A stretch of DNA of 64,000 bases from Trichoplax sp. H2. Lineage: Eukaryota; Placozoa; Uniplacotomia; Trichoplacea. Every line of letters begins with the position of its first letter. The first letter of the stretch is position 1. Shown here piece by piece: positions 61,720-64,000 of the stretch. The position numbers and the translations under genes were made by a program. The notes below the pieces were generated by a model, which saw nothing but the letters and a program-made list of their open reading frames with translations, ran no database searches and was not told where the DNA came from. Location: contig NOWV01000175.1 of the NCBI GenBank assembly GCA_003344405.1, forward strand, positions 1 through 64,000, read 5' to 3'.

Positions 61720-64000
61720 AGTTAGTAGCATAAATGACAATAAAACTAAGTCTTTGATTGATGCTTACTTCGATAGCTATAAAGCTGCAGCAGTTGTTTA
61801 CAGTACCCATGCGTTGGTAAGTGATGAAATAGCGATGTGCTTAAATTGATGTATATCACGGTTAATACTTCAATTTGAAACCGTCTGAAATTAATTTAAA
61901 CATTTAGAATTTGAAATTAAACCGTCTTTCTTATATTAAGCTTTATAACGAAATTTGAAATGATGTAGGTTTAATCAGTATCAATTTTGAACAAAATTGA
62001 TGAAAAACGTTGTTTTCGTATGCCTCATACAAATTGACATATAGATATAAAGTGCTATCAAGGAATAAAGTCGTAATTAAAACTAATGTGATGAGTCCAT
62101 TAAAACCTTCTAGCCGTTAATCATAATTTGTATAGTTTTATTTTAAGTCTCATGCTTGGCTTATACTCGTGCACTCGTATATTCATCTCATCTGTAACTA
62201 TTTAGGTAGTGTAATGAGTCCATTAAACTCTTCCTGGCCTCATTTTAAAAATAATAACAGTAGTAGCTTTAATTCAAAACAAAGACTGATACTACCATTT
62301 AACTAGAACTAGAAATAATACTGGCGCTATTATGCGGTTTCATAAAGGCATTAGCTTATTAATCAAGTACAGTATCTATTTTTAAATGCAAATACGAATA
62401 AACCAGAGTCAATATCAATATTGAAAATCATCAGTAAAATGTGGCTGATCTAACCAATTACAAATGTTAACCAATATTAATATATTGCCTCATCGCTATG
62501 AATAGATGTGAATTGATTACATATTTAACTAAATATCAACCCTAAACCAATAAGAAATTTCCGATCTATTACATGGGCAAAAAGCTGTGCCACGAATACA
62601 ATTAGTCTAATGTATTTGCTTAGAAATTAATAAAAGATGTCCAATTATCTCATTTCTAAAATTGCTATTAAAATAAGCTAGCAATCACATGACAGTATTC
62701 TGACGTGATCATAATGTGCTTCACAAAGGCTTAGCAACAGAGAGTACAAAAAAAGGATGAAGTTTTTTCAGGATATCTTATTGAATTCATTTACTGCTAA
62801 AATTGTCAGTAAGTTCATTTTCTTACCTTACTGAATCAAATTGGCCCTTAAACTCTAAATAAGAGTGTTTTTAAAAATCACTTTTCCTAATACTTAACTA
62901 TACGTACTGGTCACATTTTGTAGCTATTTACCTTAGGCTACCATGCTTCTTAAATCTTACTAGCTACAGTTTTACGCTAAATTTGAATAAATTTTAATCT
63001 GTCCCAAGCCTTGCCAATATCAAAATAAACAAGTTTTATGTAAAACTATAACTGATCTAATTTTATACCAACCAATGCAAAATATGCGTAAGTTTTTTCC
63101 TATATTTCTGGTAGGCGTTAATTTTGATGTCAGATAGAAAGAGTATGATAGTATACTTAGAAAATAGCACATACTAGACAGGTTTTATAAACGATCTACA
63201 ATTGTCCATATCAGTTTCATAAATTGCTTAAACATATTTAGCTGGTATGAATCAGGTCTGTGTTTGGTCGATTTGTTTTCCAAAGTGAACTTCCTTGACA
63301 GTTCTCGCTACTCTTTCCAGCTAAGATCTACAATGTTAATCAGATGAATTAAACTATTCTGCATACTATAGCAGATTGCGTAAAGTAGAACGTAGCTGCT
63401 TTACTTTTCAATTCCTTATTTTAACCTTCAGGTTTTACGAGTTAATAAGTACCAGTAACTTGTCAAATAAGACGACAAAGTGAACTATAACTTCCTATTT
63501 ATAGCTCATCTATATGAATAGTATAGATCATACCTGGTCTTTTCGTAAATCTTTGTATTTTAAATCAGACTATATGGCAAAAATTAGCGTAGTAAACCTG
63601 CTTTTATTAGTTCTAGAAATAAAACTGCAAATTACAATTTTAAGATTTAAATTCTCTCCAGATGCATCAATTACAGTTAATTAGGTGGAGTGTAGAAATA
63701 AGATTCTACGATTACTGTTCGTGCAGTTATCTATTTAATATATATCAAATGTCAAAGATAAATTGGTATCTGCACATTCCTGTATAAATTATCTTATGGA
63801 AATTATGCTACGACAGCTATGCAAAAGTTACTCCGCAACAACTAGATATCGCAAATTTACTAAAATATAATCTCTTTGACTGCTCTTAAATATTATACTA
63901 TCATTCTTTCTTGAATGAAATTATTCTCTTATCCAGAAATTTAGCACTAATTAATTATTAAAAGGCCTAGTTCATAAATATATGGAGATTGGACAATCAA
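61720..64000. other. Repeat-rich region downstream of the mosaic gene
   Basis: Contains repeat copies at about 62030-62076, 62757-63195 and 63775-63845, described with their partners, and two short echoes of GAGTCCATTAAA (about 62093 and 62216). No gene is supported. Confidence 0.55.
62757..63195. repeat. Dispersed repeat, copy 2 (of 49676-50040)
   Basis: Collinear with 49676-50040 but with an extra block near 63010-63080, so one copy has an insertion or the other a deletion. Confidence 0.8.

Noticed and set aside
1-64000. tRNA, rRNA or CRISPR loci
   Set aside because: I found no TPsiC-arm-like GGTTCGAATCC with a matching acceptor stem, no rRNA core sequence and no regularly spaced direct repeats with unique spacers. 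A weak tRNA could have been missed by eye.

Overview
This window is nuclear DNA from an intron-rich, AT-rich animal. Its short phase-conserved introns, its animal-type genes (a UBE2Z-like E2, a cytosolic-type glycerol-3-phosphate dehydrogenase) and its secreted or membrane proteins with MAM, kringle, SRCR and fibrinogen-like domains fit an early-branching metazoan. A placozoan (Trichoplax/Hoilungia type) is my best guess, made without any database search.

Layout. (1) At 0.3-9.9 kb lie two convergent housekeeping genes: a UBE2Z-like ubiquitin-conjugating enzyme (+, six recognisable exons, 5' end missing) and a ten-exon GPD1-like dehydrogenase (-) that reads as exactly 351 codons and ends in Ala-Lys-Leu, a canonical peroxisomal targeting tripeptide. 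A GC-rich island sits just upstream of the GPD1 start. (2) At 13.8-15.5 kb is a two-exon gene for an unrecognised 295-residue type II membrane protein. (3) At 16-24 kb there are no convincing genes. This stretch holds a TACAGTA/TACTGTA minisatellite, diverged direct repeats, and a 20-N gap flanked by near-identical copies that looks like an unmerged pair of haplotypes. (4) At 24-45 kb there is a cluster of minus-strand intronless genes of a family I do not recognise. It holds a single-unit copy with one in-frame stop, a C-terminal fragment, an intact 465-residue single-unit gene and a 1290-residue gene carrying three tandem units. The cluster is interspersed with segmental duplications and a Helitron helicase remnant. 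Fibrinogen-like secreted-protein genes or pseudogenes occur at 24.1, 44.9 and 52.8 kb. (5) At 45-54.7 kb is repeat-rich intergenic DNA with several dispersed duplications. (6) At 54.8-61.7 kb is a 17-exon mosaic gene that reconstructs without a break to 892 residues: signal peptide, LRRNT-like Cys cluster, MAM, kringle, SRCR, SRCR, MAM and a hydrophobic C-terminal tail. (7) At 61.7-64 kb there are repeat copies and no gene.

Functionally the window is not one pathway. The most novel element is the intronless unit family at 27-41 kb. Its units have a conserved order of motifs that I find faintly reminiscent of the tunnel-fold RNA triphosphatases, but this is an untested inference. Exon boundaries were placed by eye from splice motifs, frame continuity and remembered family sequences.
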